Shown here: positions 8,465 to 15,242 of the stretch, one piece after another
Layout: the number at the start of each line of letters is the position of its first letter
How positions within the stretch are numbered: position 1 is the first letter of the stretch
Source of the DNA: Spirosomataceae bacterium
Lineage (GTDB): Bacteria > Bacteroidota > Bacteroidia > Cytophagales > Spirosomataceae
Assembly: GCA_025455795.1 (NCBI GenBank)
Contig: JALOLW010000016.1
Location: 1 to 18,946 of the forward strand
DNA: 18,946 bases
Reading direction: 5' to 3'
Position numbers and translations under genes: made by a program
The notes under the pieces: generated by a model
The model's input: only the letters and a program-made list of their open reading frames with translations
What the model was told of the DNA's origin: nothing
The model's database searches: none

Positions 8465-9632
8465 AATAACTAATAACCTGCCCGTCCACTAAATCTTGGT
8501 AGCCTTCGGTCACGAGGAGGTCGCCTGCTTGGAGACCTGATAGAATCTCTATTTCGCCGTTGTAGCTCACGCCCGTGGTTACTTTGCGGGCTTTGGCTAC
8601 TTTTTTGTTGCCTTCGGTGGTAGCTACATACACTACGTCACCTTCTTCGGTACTTTGGATATAGTTTTGCTTGATAACGAGCGCGTTGGCTTTGTTGATG
8701 TCGGCAATGTTTAAGACCGAAACCATGTTGGGTTTGATGTCGGCACTGGTCGGAATCGCCGCTTCGATTTTGAAAGTACGGTTGGCGGGATTGACCAATT
8801 TGCTGATAAACGTCACGCGGGCGTTGAGTTCGCGGCCCAAATCTGGCAATTTCACTTTGACGGCATCACCCATTTTGACGTTGCTCAGGTACGTATCTGG
8901 TACGTTGGCCGTGGCTTTGAGCGCGCCCAAATTGACAATACTCGCCAACGGCATTCCTGGAGCGGCGATTTCACCCGTCTTGGCCATGACACGCTCTACG
9001 GCACCGCTAATAGGTGCATAGACATTGTACAAATCGCCCTGCGTGTTGAGTACAGCCAAGTTTTTCTCCAACGCCTCCTTGTTGTTTTTGGCTTGGAGGT
9101 ATTGGATTTCCGTACCGATTTTCTGGTCCCAAAGACCCTTTTGTTTTTCGTAAACCGTATTGGCAAGTTCCATTTGTTGTTTCAAAGCCGCCACTTGGTC
9201 GTTCAAGAGTGCATTATCAATCTTGGCCAACAGTTGCCCTGCTTTCACAGTTTGACCTTCGCGCACATACACTACTGTGTAGGTACCCGCCATGCGAGGC
9301 GTAGCAGTAGCGGTGTTTTTGGTTTCTACGGTGCCTTGTACTTCAATAAAACTACGAAAACTACGTGCTTGCAGTGCTTCGGTGACTACCGGCATCACTT
9401 TTTCGACGGCTTTCAAACTGGGGTCTTCTGCTTTGATTTCAGCATCTAAGGCCGCAATTTTGGCCGTCAGTTCTTTGGCCTGTGTTTTGAGTTCGGCCAG
9501 TTGTTTCTTTTTACCCGCGAGCGAGTTGTCGGTAGCACCAGAACAGGCTCCCAACCCCCAGAGGGGGGCTATGAGTACCATGATTTTTAAGCACTTAAAC
9601 AATGATTTTCTTGAATTGAGATATGATTTCAT
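8463..9632 (-). CDS. RND efflux periplasmic adaptor (membrane-fusion lipoprotein, HlyD/AcrA family)
   Basis: The 389-residue adaptor links the RND pump to the TolC-like channel in the periplasm. The signal segment ends in a lipobox, LGAC, with Cys30 as the probable lipid-anchored residue. Residues about 38-70 are predicted to form a short coiled coil ahead of the usual domains. The first half-lipoyl motif is at about 107-137 (AGTYTVVYVREGQTVKAGQ). An alpha-hairpin covers about 142-198, and the second half-lipoyl motif about 204-232 (YAPISGAVERVMAKTGE). The beta-barrel and membrane-proximal domains follow to the end (NRTFKIEAAIP, LSGLQAGDLLVTEGYQDLVDG). It lies 65 nt after the tolC-like gene stop and 82 nt before the pump. 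Part of the signal peptide, including the lipobox, is encoded by repeat copy 3, and the stop codon overlaps copy 2. ATG 9630-9632 is the best start; starting at Met18 would leave no N-terminal basic region. Confidence 0.95.
   Translation of the reverse strand: MKSYLNSRKSLFKCLKIMVLIAPLWGLGACSGATDNSLAGKKKQLAELKTQAKELTAKIAALDAEIKAEDPSLKAVEKVMPVVTEALQARSFRSFIEVQGTVETKNTATATPRMAGTYTVVYVREGQTVKAGQLLAKIDNALLNDQVAALKQQMELANTVYEKQKGLWDQKIGTEIQYLQAKNNKEALEKNLAVLNTQGDLYNVYAPISGAVERVMAKTGEIAAPGMPLASIVNLGALKATANVPDTYLSNVKMGDAVKVKLPDLGRELNARVTFISKLVNPANRTFKIEAAIPTSADIKPNMVSVLNIADINKANALVIKQNYIQSTEEGDVVYVATTEGNKKVAKARKVTTGVSYNGEIEILSGLQAGDLLVTEGYQDLVDGQVISY
9545..9570 (+). repeat. G/C-run palindromic repeat, copy 3, inside the adaptor signal peptide
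   Basis: This is the same unit as copies 1, 2 and 4, with the first C-run altered (GGCTCCC) and a six-base G-run. It lies in frame within the adaptor coding sequence and encodes residues of the signal peptide on the minus strand (APLWGLGA). It is the only copy wholly inside a gene. Confidence 0.85.
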
Positions 9633-9682
9633 GTTAAAAAACTTTTTTAGTGGTAAGATTCCCCGATTGAGGTTACTCTGAA

Positions 9683-9708
9683 TTCCCCCTCCGGGGGTTA
9701 GGGGGCTA
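9683..9708 (-). repeat. G/C-run palindromic repeat, copy 4
   Basis: It carries CCCCCT, CCGGGGG, TTAGGGGGCT on the plus strand, the same unit and orientation as copy 2. It covers the last codons and the TAA stop (9698-9700, minus strand) of the TolC-like gene, so the C-terminal Ala-Pro is repeat-encoded. Confidence 0.85.
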
Positions 9709-11059
9709 TTTTCCCTTTCGCCTTGTCCAAATCAATCTTGGCCAGCAGAAGGTCGTACAGCGACGCAAAGTAGTTGGTTTGGGCTTCTTTGAGTGCTGAC
9801 TCCGCCGTGATGACCTCAATATTGCTGCCCGTACCGGCTTGGTATTTGATTTTTGACACCCGCAGTACTTCCTGTGCCAAATCCAAATTGCGTTTTTGCG
9901 TTTTGAGCGTTTCTAATCCATTATTGATAGTCACGTTGGCACTTTTGATTTGGAAGTCTATGCCTTGTTCTACCAATCCTATGCTTTGTTTGGTTTTTTC
10001 GACGGTGTAGCGTGCTTGTTGGATTTTGTATTTTTTCAAAAACCCATCGAAAATTGGCACGTTGACCGACAAGCCAATGTTGGCGTTGTTGAACCACGGT
10101 GAGCCGAATACATCGCCAAAAGTGTTACGCCCCGTATTGTAGCCATAGCCTGCAAAAGCCGCCACCGTAGGGTAGTAGCCACGCTTGTTGTTTTCGACAT
10201 CCATTTCGGCCAATTTGAGATTGGTTTTCAAAATGCTATAATCAACGCGCTGATTGTAATCAAAAGCCCCTGCGTCTTCGGTTTTGGCTTCGATTTCGAT
10301 GCGCGCCACGTCGGCTTCGGTAATGCGGTCGGTGAGTGAAACGGCTTCTTCGATAGGCATCCCCATCTGAAACTTGAGTAAATAGTGGCTCAATTGAATC
10401 AGATTGGCTACTTTCTGCTTCTCAGTTTTGAGGTTGTTGAGCGCTACTTCGAGGCGATCCACGTCAATTTTTTCCACAAAACCTGTCTTGTTCATGGCCG
10501 ACATCTCCCGCACGGTTGAGTCTAAACGTGCTATGTTCAAGTCGAGCAATTTGGCGCGTTCTTCGGCTATCAACGCCCCGTAATAGGCTTTGGCAACGTT
10601 CTCAGCCACGGTAATTTTTGATTGATTGACATTTTTTTGGGCCAAATCCCGAAATGCCGCCGCCGCTTTCAAACCCAGTAACCATTGCGCGTTGAATAGG
10701 ATTTGGGTAAGTTGAACGGCAGCTTGTCCTGAGTATTTTACCCCAAATTGAACGGCAATTGGCGGCGCGTCGGCAGGTGCATTTTGGTCAAAAAACACAG
10801 CAGGTAAAAAAGCTCGCTGGATAATAAGGTTATCCAAAATACTGACGCTGGCATTGACCTGCGGCAATCCAATGGCCCGAATCTCCCCAATGCGGCTATT
10901 GGCACTGGCAGCGTCGGTATTGGCGTTTTTGACGTTGATATTGTGCGTCACTCCGTACTGAATGGCTTCTTGGAGCGACAGGCGCGTTTGGCTGTGAAGC
11001 GGAAACAGCGGCAGCAACAGCAAGCCGAGCAGTTTCCAAAGAGGTTTACATTTAGTCAT
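9698..11059 (-). CDS. TolC-family outer-membrane factor of the RND efflux system
   Basis: This 453-residue protein is the outer-membrane channel of the tripartite exporter. I place the start at ATG 11057-11059, because MTKCKPLWKLLGLLLLPLF begins a normal signal peptide with cleavage near HSQ. A further-upstream start in the same frame would add about 31 residues read from repetitive intergenic DNA. Two outer-membrane efflux protein (OEP) repeats are visible. The first begins LSLQEAIQYGVTHNINV and the second follows YYPTVAAFAGYGYNTG. The typical ending YQAGTGSNIEVITAES...TNYFASLYDLLLAKIDLDKAKG is present. Length is normal. The final Ala-Pro and the stop codon come from repeat copy 4, so the native C-terminus may have been altered. 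The gene is second in the operon, 103 nt after tetR and 65 nt before the adaptor. Confidence 0.93.
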   Translation of the reverse strand: MTKCKPLWKLLGLLLLPLFPLHSQTRLSLQEAIQYGVTHNINVKNANTDAASANSRIGEIRAIGLPQVNASVSILDNLIIQRAFLPAVFFDQNAPADAPPIAVQFGVKYSGQAAVQLTQILFNAQWLLGLKAAAAFRDLAQKNVNQSKITVAENVAKAYYGALIAEERAKLLDLNIARLDSTVREMSAMNKTGFVEKIDVDRLEVALNNLKTEKQKVANLIQLSHYLLKFQMGMPIEEAVSLTDRITEADVARIEIEAKTEDAGAFDYNQRVDYSILKTNLKLAEMDVENNKRGYYPTVAAFAGYGYNTGRNTFGDVFGSPWFNNANIGLSVNVPIFDGFLKKYKIQQARYTVEKTKQSIGLVEQGIDFQIKSANVTINNGLETLKTQKRNLDLAQEVLRVSKIKYQAGTGSNIEVITAESALKEAQTNYFASLYDLLLAKIDLDKAKGKIAP

Positions 11060-11110
11060 TGTGTTGTGGAAATGGATTGAAATTGAGAAAAATAGGGCTG
11101 TTAATAGGTA

Positions 11111-11163
11111 ATTTTGAGTGATTGAATGATTGAATGATTGGGTTTTACTCAATCACTCAACAC
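11111..11163. repeat. Inverted repeat with embedded 8-bp tandem repeat between tetR and the TolC-like gene
   Basis: The arms TTGAGTGATTGA (11114-11125) and TCAATCACTCAA (11149-11160) are perfect inverse complements, 12 bp each. Just inside the left arm the unit TTGAATGA is tandemly repeated (11122-11140). The element fills most of the intercistronic gap and could form a hairpin in the operon transcript. No T-run follows, so a terminator role is not supported. Confidence 0.75.
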
Positions 11164-11780
11164 TAACTCACTGTCATTGAAAGCTGGTTTTCAAGGTAAT
11201 TTTCGTACAGTTTAAGTCCTTCGTCGGTCACTACGCCGCGCAAAAAATGGTCGAGCAAAGCCATTTGAACGTCCAGCATATTGAATTTTTGAGGTGGGTA
11301 AATCTGCGGGTCAAAGCCCAGTTCTACTTGTTCATTGCGAAGGCGAGCCAATACTTCTACGTTCAAATCTTTGCGGTACAATCCCAACTCGATGCCTTTT
11401 TTTAGATTGACACGGATGGTTTCAAGAATGAATCCATTTTTGAACTCCGTAAACAGGGTCCATGCTTGGGGGTAGTATCTTTTCAAATCAAAAATCATCG
11501 TCGGGTTCATGCCTGTGAGCATTTGGCGCATTTGCTCGGAGGCCATCACTACTTCGGCGATGGGGTCGGGGGCTTGTGCTTGTAATGCTTCCGATTGACA
11601 TCGTTCCTCGTCAAAATGATCTGCTACACCTGCCAAAACAATGGCATCTTTGTCTTCAAAATGCTGATAAATGGTTTTTTTGGAAATCCCCAACTCCCGC
11701 GCGATGTCGTCCATCGTAACGGCCTTGACGCCGTATCGAAAAAACAATTCTTGGGACTTATCTAAAATGCGCTTTCTCAC
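11163..11780 (-). CDS. TetR/AcrR-family transcriptional regulator of the efflux operon
   Basis: The 205-residue protein has a typical N-terminal TetR DNA-binding domain. ILDKSQELFFRYGVKAVTMDDIARELGISKKTIYQHFEDKDAI spans about 5-47, with the helix-turn-helix at about 22-41. The remaining C-terminal part should bind a ligand and mediate dimerisation; its sequence does not reveal the ligand. The start is GTG (11778-11780); upstream in the same frame there is a stop codon before any ATG, so the GTG is well supported. It is first in the operon tetR-tolC-adaptor-pump, the classical arrangement for a local repressor that is relieved by pump substrates. Autoregulation is inferred. A perfect 11-bp inverted repeat 31 nt upstream is a possible operator. 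Confidence 0.95.
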   Translation of the reverse strand: MRKRILDKSQELFFRYGVKAVTMDDIARELGISKKTIYQHFEDKDAIVLAGVADHFDEERCQSEALQAQAPDPIAEVVMASEQMRQMLTGMNPTMIFDLKRYYPQAWTLFTEFKNGFILETIRVNLKKGIELGLYRKDLNVEVLARLRNEQVELGFDPQIYPPQKFNMLDVQMALLDHFLRGVVTDEGLKLYENYLENQLSMTVS

Positions 11781-11810
11781 TTTTTGTTTTGAACTTTTTT
11801 AAGAGCAGAA

Positions 11811-11846
11811 CTATGGAAACTTTAAAAAGGTTTCGAGTTTCCATAG
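11811..11846. promoter_or_regulatory. Perfect inverted repeat upstream of tetR, candidate operator
   Basis: The arms CTATGGAAACT (11811-11821) and AGTTTCCATAG (11836-11846) are exact inverse complements, separated by 14 bases that themselves hold another GGTTTC. The element sits 31 nt before the tetR start codon. On the plus strand it is followed by seven T residues, so it also resembles a plus-strand terminator, but no plus-strand gene lies upstream. Operator use is inferred from position and symmetry. Confidence 0.5.
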
Positions 11847-11969
11847 TTTTTTTCAAAAAAAGTTTCAAAATTGAACACAGACGAAACAGATTAGATTGGT
11901 TTCAACGGACTAATCCATTGAACATCAAGTTTTTAATAAATTTGAAAACAAATGAGAGATTTAGTAATA

Positions 11970-11977
11970 CAAAGTTA
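11970..11977 (-). promoter_or_regulatory. Candidate -7 promoter element for the tetR efflux operon
   Basis: The minus strand reads TAACTTTG, an exact fit to TAnnTTTG. No TTTG -33 box is found at 19-21 nt. If used, the transcript would begin near 11963 and its leader would include the inverted repeat at 11811-11846. Confidence 0.3.
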
Positions 11978-12113
11978 GATAGGCGTGGTGACAACTGTAT
12001 GTCAGTAGGGGTGAAGATTTTTTTGTTGTATTATTTTTAGAGAAAATTTTACTAATTGTAACGTCGGAGACGCTGCGCCACATTTTGTCCCAAATTATAG
12101 TTTGAAACGAGCA

Positions 12114-12151
12114 TATTCTGCCATGCCGCCGTAGGGCTACATGACAGAATA
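12114..12151. repeat. Imperfect hairpin after the MacA-like gene
   Basis: The arms TATTCTGCCATG (12114-12125) and CATGACAGAATA (12140-12151) pair over 12 positions with one mismatch, around a 14-base GC-rich loop. It lies 23 nt past the end of the adaptor gene. No T-run follows on either strand, so it is not a typical intrinsic terminator. It may be a dispersed palindromic repeat or an RNA-stabilising 3' hairpin. Confidence 0.6.
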
Positions 12152-12173
12152 GCACTTCATTCAAGCATATTTC

Positions 12174-13571
12174 CTAAGGCTTCGCTTCTTCTTTGGCGTC
12201 CTTTTTCTTCTCTACTTTTTTGGTGACAAGTGTACCATCTTTGAGACGCTTAGACACTTCAATAAATGGTCCGGAGATGATTTCTTCGCCTTCTTTCAGT
12301 CCCGACAGCACTTCGATATTTTCAAAGTCACTGATGCCCGTTTTGACTTCTTTGGCGAGGGCTTTACCTTTGTCGTTTACAAATATCAATTCCTTAATTT
12401 TTTCTTCTTTTTTGGGCTTTTGGTCGTTGTTGGCAGGTTGGGCATTTTGGTCTTCGGGCTTGTTTTCTTCAGATTCTTTGCCACGGGTGGTGACGGCAGC
12501 GATGGGCACCGAAAGTACGCCTGTTTTCTTGTCAGTGATGATTTCGACGGCGGCGGTCATGCCAGGCTTAAATGGGTACGATTTTTTGGCACGCTTGGCC
12601 ATCAAGTCGCGGTAAGAGGAGTTCAAAATGCGGATTTTTACCTCAAATTCCGTCACGGCGTCGGTCGAATTGGAAGCGGCAGACGAAGCACTTGACGAAG
12701 CCATGCCGTTGGCGGTATTAGCGATTTCGGTCACGAGTCCTTTGAACTTGCGTTCGCCGTAAGAATCTACCTCAATATCAACGGTATCGCCCAAACTCAC
12801 GCGCACGATGTCGTTTTCGTTGACATCCACGCGCACTTCCATATTGTTGAGGTTGGCGATACGCATCATCTCCGTACCCGCCATTTGCGACGTACCCACC
12901 ACGCGGTCGCCAAGCTCCACGTTGAGTTTAGAGATTGTACCACTTTGGGGCGCGTAAATCGTTGTTTTGCGGAGGTTTTCGGCGGCATCGCGCAGGGCAG
13001 CTTCGGCACTCTGTACGTTGAATTTAGACGCATCTATCACCGACTTAGAGGACTCTACGTTTTGTAAGGCTACTTTGTAATCGGCCTCACTGCGCTGCAA
13101 ATCGGCCTCTGACACTACTTTGTCGTTGAATAGTTTGAGGTTTCGGTCGTAGTCGGTCTTGGCCCGAATCAACTGGGCGTTGGCTTGGGCAAGCGACGCT
13201 TTCGAGCGTTCTACGTCGGCCTTGCTCGAATTGACCGATGCTTGCGCCCGCGACAGGAGGGCCTCGTAGTTGTCAGGGCGGATTTTAGCCAAAAGCTGCC
13301 CTTTGATTACCGAATCGCCCTCTTCGACGTACAAGCCGATGATTTCGCCTGGTACATCAGGGCTGATTTTGACTTCTACTTCGGGCTGCACGCGCCCCGA
13401 CGCACTCACCCGCTCAATGATGTCAGTGCGTTTTACTTTGGAAAATTCGACTTCGGTGGGCTTTTCTTTGCCAATCCAACCTGCTTGTTTGGCCACGACC
13501 AAACCTACTGCAAGAAGAACAACAACGCCTCCTAAAATCCACCAGGTACGAGATGAAGATTTCTTAGCCAT
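12174..13571 (-). CDS. MacA-type periplasmic adaptor subunit (HlyD/membrane-fusion family)
   Basis: The 465-residue adaptor is anchored by one N-terminal membrane helix (about 10-27) rather than a lipid. The first half-lipoyl motif is at about 63-96 (VEVKISPDVPGEIIGLYVEEGDSVIKGQ). A long alpha-hairpin spans about 100-203. The second half-lipoyl motif is at about 205-238 (IYAPQSGTISKLNVELGDRVVG). Barrel and membrane-proximal domains follow. This arrangement, with the uncleaved helix and long hairpin, resembles MacA adaptors that serve ABC transporters, but RND use cannot be excluded. Two odd segments are a Ser/Ala-rich stretch (about 290-303) and a highly charged insertion (about 364-394). The C-terminus is lysine/glutamate-rich. 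It follows a TolC-like gene by 93 nt, and no permease gene follows. Confidence 0.92.
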   Translation of the reverse strand: MAKKSSSRTWWILGGVVVLLAVGLVVAKQAGWIGKEKPTEVEFSKVKRTDIIERVSASGRVQPEVEVKISPDVPGEIIGLYVEEGDSVIKGQLLAKIRPDNYEALLSRAQASVNSSKADVERSKASLAQANAQLIRAKTDYDRNLKLFNDKVVSEADLQRSEADYKVALQNVESSKSVIDASKFNVQSAEAALRDAAENLRKTTIYAPQSGTISKLNVELGDRVVGTSQMAGTEMMRIANLNNMEVRVDVNENDIVRVSLGDTVDIEVDSYGERKFKGLVTEIANTANGMASSSASSAASNSTDAVTEFEVKIRILNSSYRDLMAKRAKKSYPFKPGMTAAVEIITDKKTGVLSVPIAAVTTRGKESEENKPEDQNAQPANNDQKPKKEEKIKELIFVNDKGKALAKEVKTGISDFENIEVLSGLKEGEEIISGPFIEVSKRLKDGTLVTKKVEKKKDAKEEAKP

Positions 13572-13612
13572 TTTATTGAATGAGTGATTTGAGAATGAGT
13601 GAATTAGTGAAT
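13572..13612. repeat. Degenerate TGAATGAGTGA-type repeats upstream of the MacA-like gene
   Basis: The sequence consists largely of irregular copies of a TGAATGA/GAGTGA unit (for example TTGAATGAGTGATT, GAATGAGTGAAT, TAGTGAATGATG). It resembles the tandem unit between tetR and the TolC-like gene at 11111-11163. It lies directly before the start codon of the MacA-like gene, in the 93-nt gap. Confidence 0.6.
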
Positions 13613-13664
13613 GATGGGGATGTAACTGCTGACCGCCATCTGCTATTTACTGACTGTTGTTTGC

Positions 13665-15116
13665 TTACTCCAATGTCAGCGGTTTGCTTTGGTAAAAGTC
13701 CAAAATCTTGGTGCGAAAAATATAGTCGTATTTGGCTTGCAATAGGCTGATGCGGGCGCGGTCGAGGTTGTTTTTGGAAATATTGTACTCGGCGGCGTTG
13801 AGCGCACCCGCATTGAGGCGAGCTTCGGCGGCTTTGAACGACAACTCCAACGACTCCACCTGCTTACCCGTAGCTTCGTAGCGTTTGGCGGCATTGAGCA
13901 TGTTGTAGTAGGCTTGTTCTACCGTTTGCCGTACTTGGTTGCGTACGATTTGCGACTGCAACTCGGCGTTTTTCTGCTGGATTTGGGCATTGGCAATACG
14001 GTATTTGACCTGATAGCCGTTGAAAATCGGCATCCTTAGCGACAAGTTGAGCGAAGCGTTTCGGTTGAAGCTCAATTGGTCAAAATAGCCGAAATTTTCG
14101 ACACTACCGCTCGGAATCGTCGTTTTCTCAATCACTGGGACTGAAATGCCCAAATAAGATACGTATTTGGTTGTGGAAGGAATATCCACCACGCGCGGAG
14201 TGCCGCCGTCGCCCACAAAACGCTGATTGGGGGCTGCACTCGAAAACGCCGAACTGAGGTTACCCCCAAACGAAATCGTCGGCATTTTAGCCCCTTTGGC
14301 CACTTCTACGCCTGTTTTGGCACTTTCGATACGCAGATTGGCCGCTTCCATGTCGGGCAGGTACTTGAGAGAAGCGTTATAGACTTGCTCCAACGTCGCG
14401 TCATACGGCTGAGTAGCCGAGGGTGCAGCTATGTTGATAGGCTCTACATCAAAGTTTTCGTTGGCGGGGAGATTCATCAACTGCTTCAAGGTCAGTTTGG
14501 CTATCTCAATATTGTTTTGCGCATTGATGATAGAAAGCTCATCGTTGGCCAATTGCGACCGAATGTCGTAGAGGTTGATTTCGGGCAACGCGCCCCCTTT
14601 GACGAGTTTTTCGGTACGCTCCAACTGCAAGCGCGTAGTTTCGGCCTGCCGACGCGCAAACTCCAACTGCTCTTGGTTGTTGAGTACGTTGAGATAGGCC
14701 GTAGCCACGTTGAGTGTGACCACGTTGCGGTTGCTCTCCACGTCTTTTTGATTCGCCTGTACGTTGAGTTGATTTTGGCGGATGGTGTTTTTCAATTGGT
14801 ACCCATTGAATAGCACCACACCTGTATTGAGGCCAAAGTTTGAAAAATTGACGGCTTGTTCTATAAACCCGTTGGTAAAAGGGTCAATGTTTCGGCCTGT
14901 TTGAATCCCCTGCCCACCGCTGAAATTGAGGGTGGGGTATCGTTGCCAGCGCGACTGTTCAAAGGCATTTTGACTGCCTTGTACTTGCAGTTGCTGTTGC
15001 TGCAGTTGCAGATTGTTTTTCAAGGCGACATTGACGCACTCTTGAAGGCCGTATTTTTGTTGGGCTTGTGCAAAAGTAGCCATGCCCAGCGCAATGGCGA
15101 GTAACCCTTTCTTCAT
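13665..15116 (-). CDS. TolC-family outer-membrane channel (second copy)
   Basis: This 483-residue protein is an outer-membrane efflux channel, unlike the first in detailed sequence. I chose ATG 15114-15116 because it opens a clean signal peptide, MKKGLLAIALGMATFAQA, with cleavage before QQ; an upstream TTG in frame adds only eight residues without purpose. OEP repeats begin at YGLQECVNVALKNNLQL and after GAKMPTISFGGNLSS. Long helical segments rich in Gln, Asn and Ala follow each, and a conserved GALPEINLYDIRSQLANDEL turn is present. The protein ends with a helix (YIFRTKILDFYQSKPLTLE). It precedes the MacA-like adaptor by 93 nt on the same strand, so the two probably form a channel-adaptor operon. 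The gap to the upstream acyltransferase is 126 nt, and I see no clear promoter or terminator there. Confidence 0.93.
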   Translation of the reverse strand: MKKGLLAIALGMATFAQAQQKYGLQECVNVALKNNLQLQQQQLQVQGSQNAFEQSRWQRYPTLNFSGGQGIQTGRNIDPFTNGFIEQAVNFSNFGLNTGVVLFNGYQLKNTIRQNQLNVQANQKDVESNRNVVTLNVATAYLNVLNNQEQLEFARRQAETTRLQLERTEKLVKGGALPEINLYDIRSQLANDELSIINAQNNIEIAKLTLKQLMNLPANENFDVEPINIAAPSATQPYDATLEQVYNASLKYLPDMEAANLRIESAKTGVEVAKGAKMPTISFGGNLSSAFSSAAPNQRFVGDGGTPRVVDIPSTTKYVSYLGISVPVIEKTTIPSGSVENFGYFDQLSFNRNASLNLSLRMPIFNGYQVKYRIANAQIQQKNAELQSQIVRNQVRQTVEQAYYNMLNAAKRYEATGKQVESLELSFKAAEARLNAGALNAAEYNISKNNLDRARISLLQAKYDYIFRTKILDFYQSKPLTLE

Positions 15117-15242
15117 GGTTGTTGGTAATTTTCGATTCAAGATTACGAAACAACCGACTTTTGGTAGCGCAAAATGGGATAAACGGTGTAAGTATGTAGC
15201 TAAGTGGACGGTATGCGATTTGTGCCACGCCCCCTATCAGCA

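Larger units (their letters stand above)
11781..12173. other. Intergenic region between the MacA-like gene and tetR
   Basis: These 393 bases hold no credible gene; short open frames here lack family features and codon character. Three elements can be seen: a perfect inverted repeat near tetR (11811-11846), a candidate -7 promoter element for tetR (11970-11977), and a GC-richer block with a hairpin near the end of the MacA-like gene (12061-12151). The rest is AT-rich and includes several GTTTC/GAAAC sequences. Confidence 0.7.

Noticed and set aside
11060..11152. N-terminal extension of the first TolC-like protein
   Set aside because: The added residues are read from the repetitive intercistronic sequence and precede a good signal peptide starting at ATG 11057-11059.
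11789..12164. Small open frames (67-83 codons) in the gap before tetR
   Set aside because: They run through the inverted repeat and AT-rich spacer, have biased composition and no recognisable domain or leader.
15225..15240. Possible fifth copy of the G/C-run repeat (CGCCCCCTAT)
   Set aside because: Only one C-run and the TAT spacer match; the second C-run and the G-run are missing, so it cannot be told from chance.
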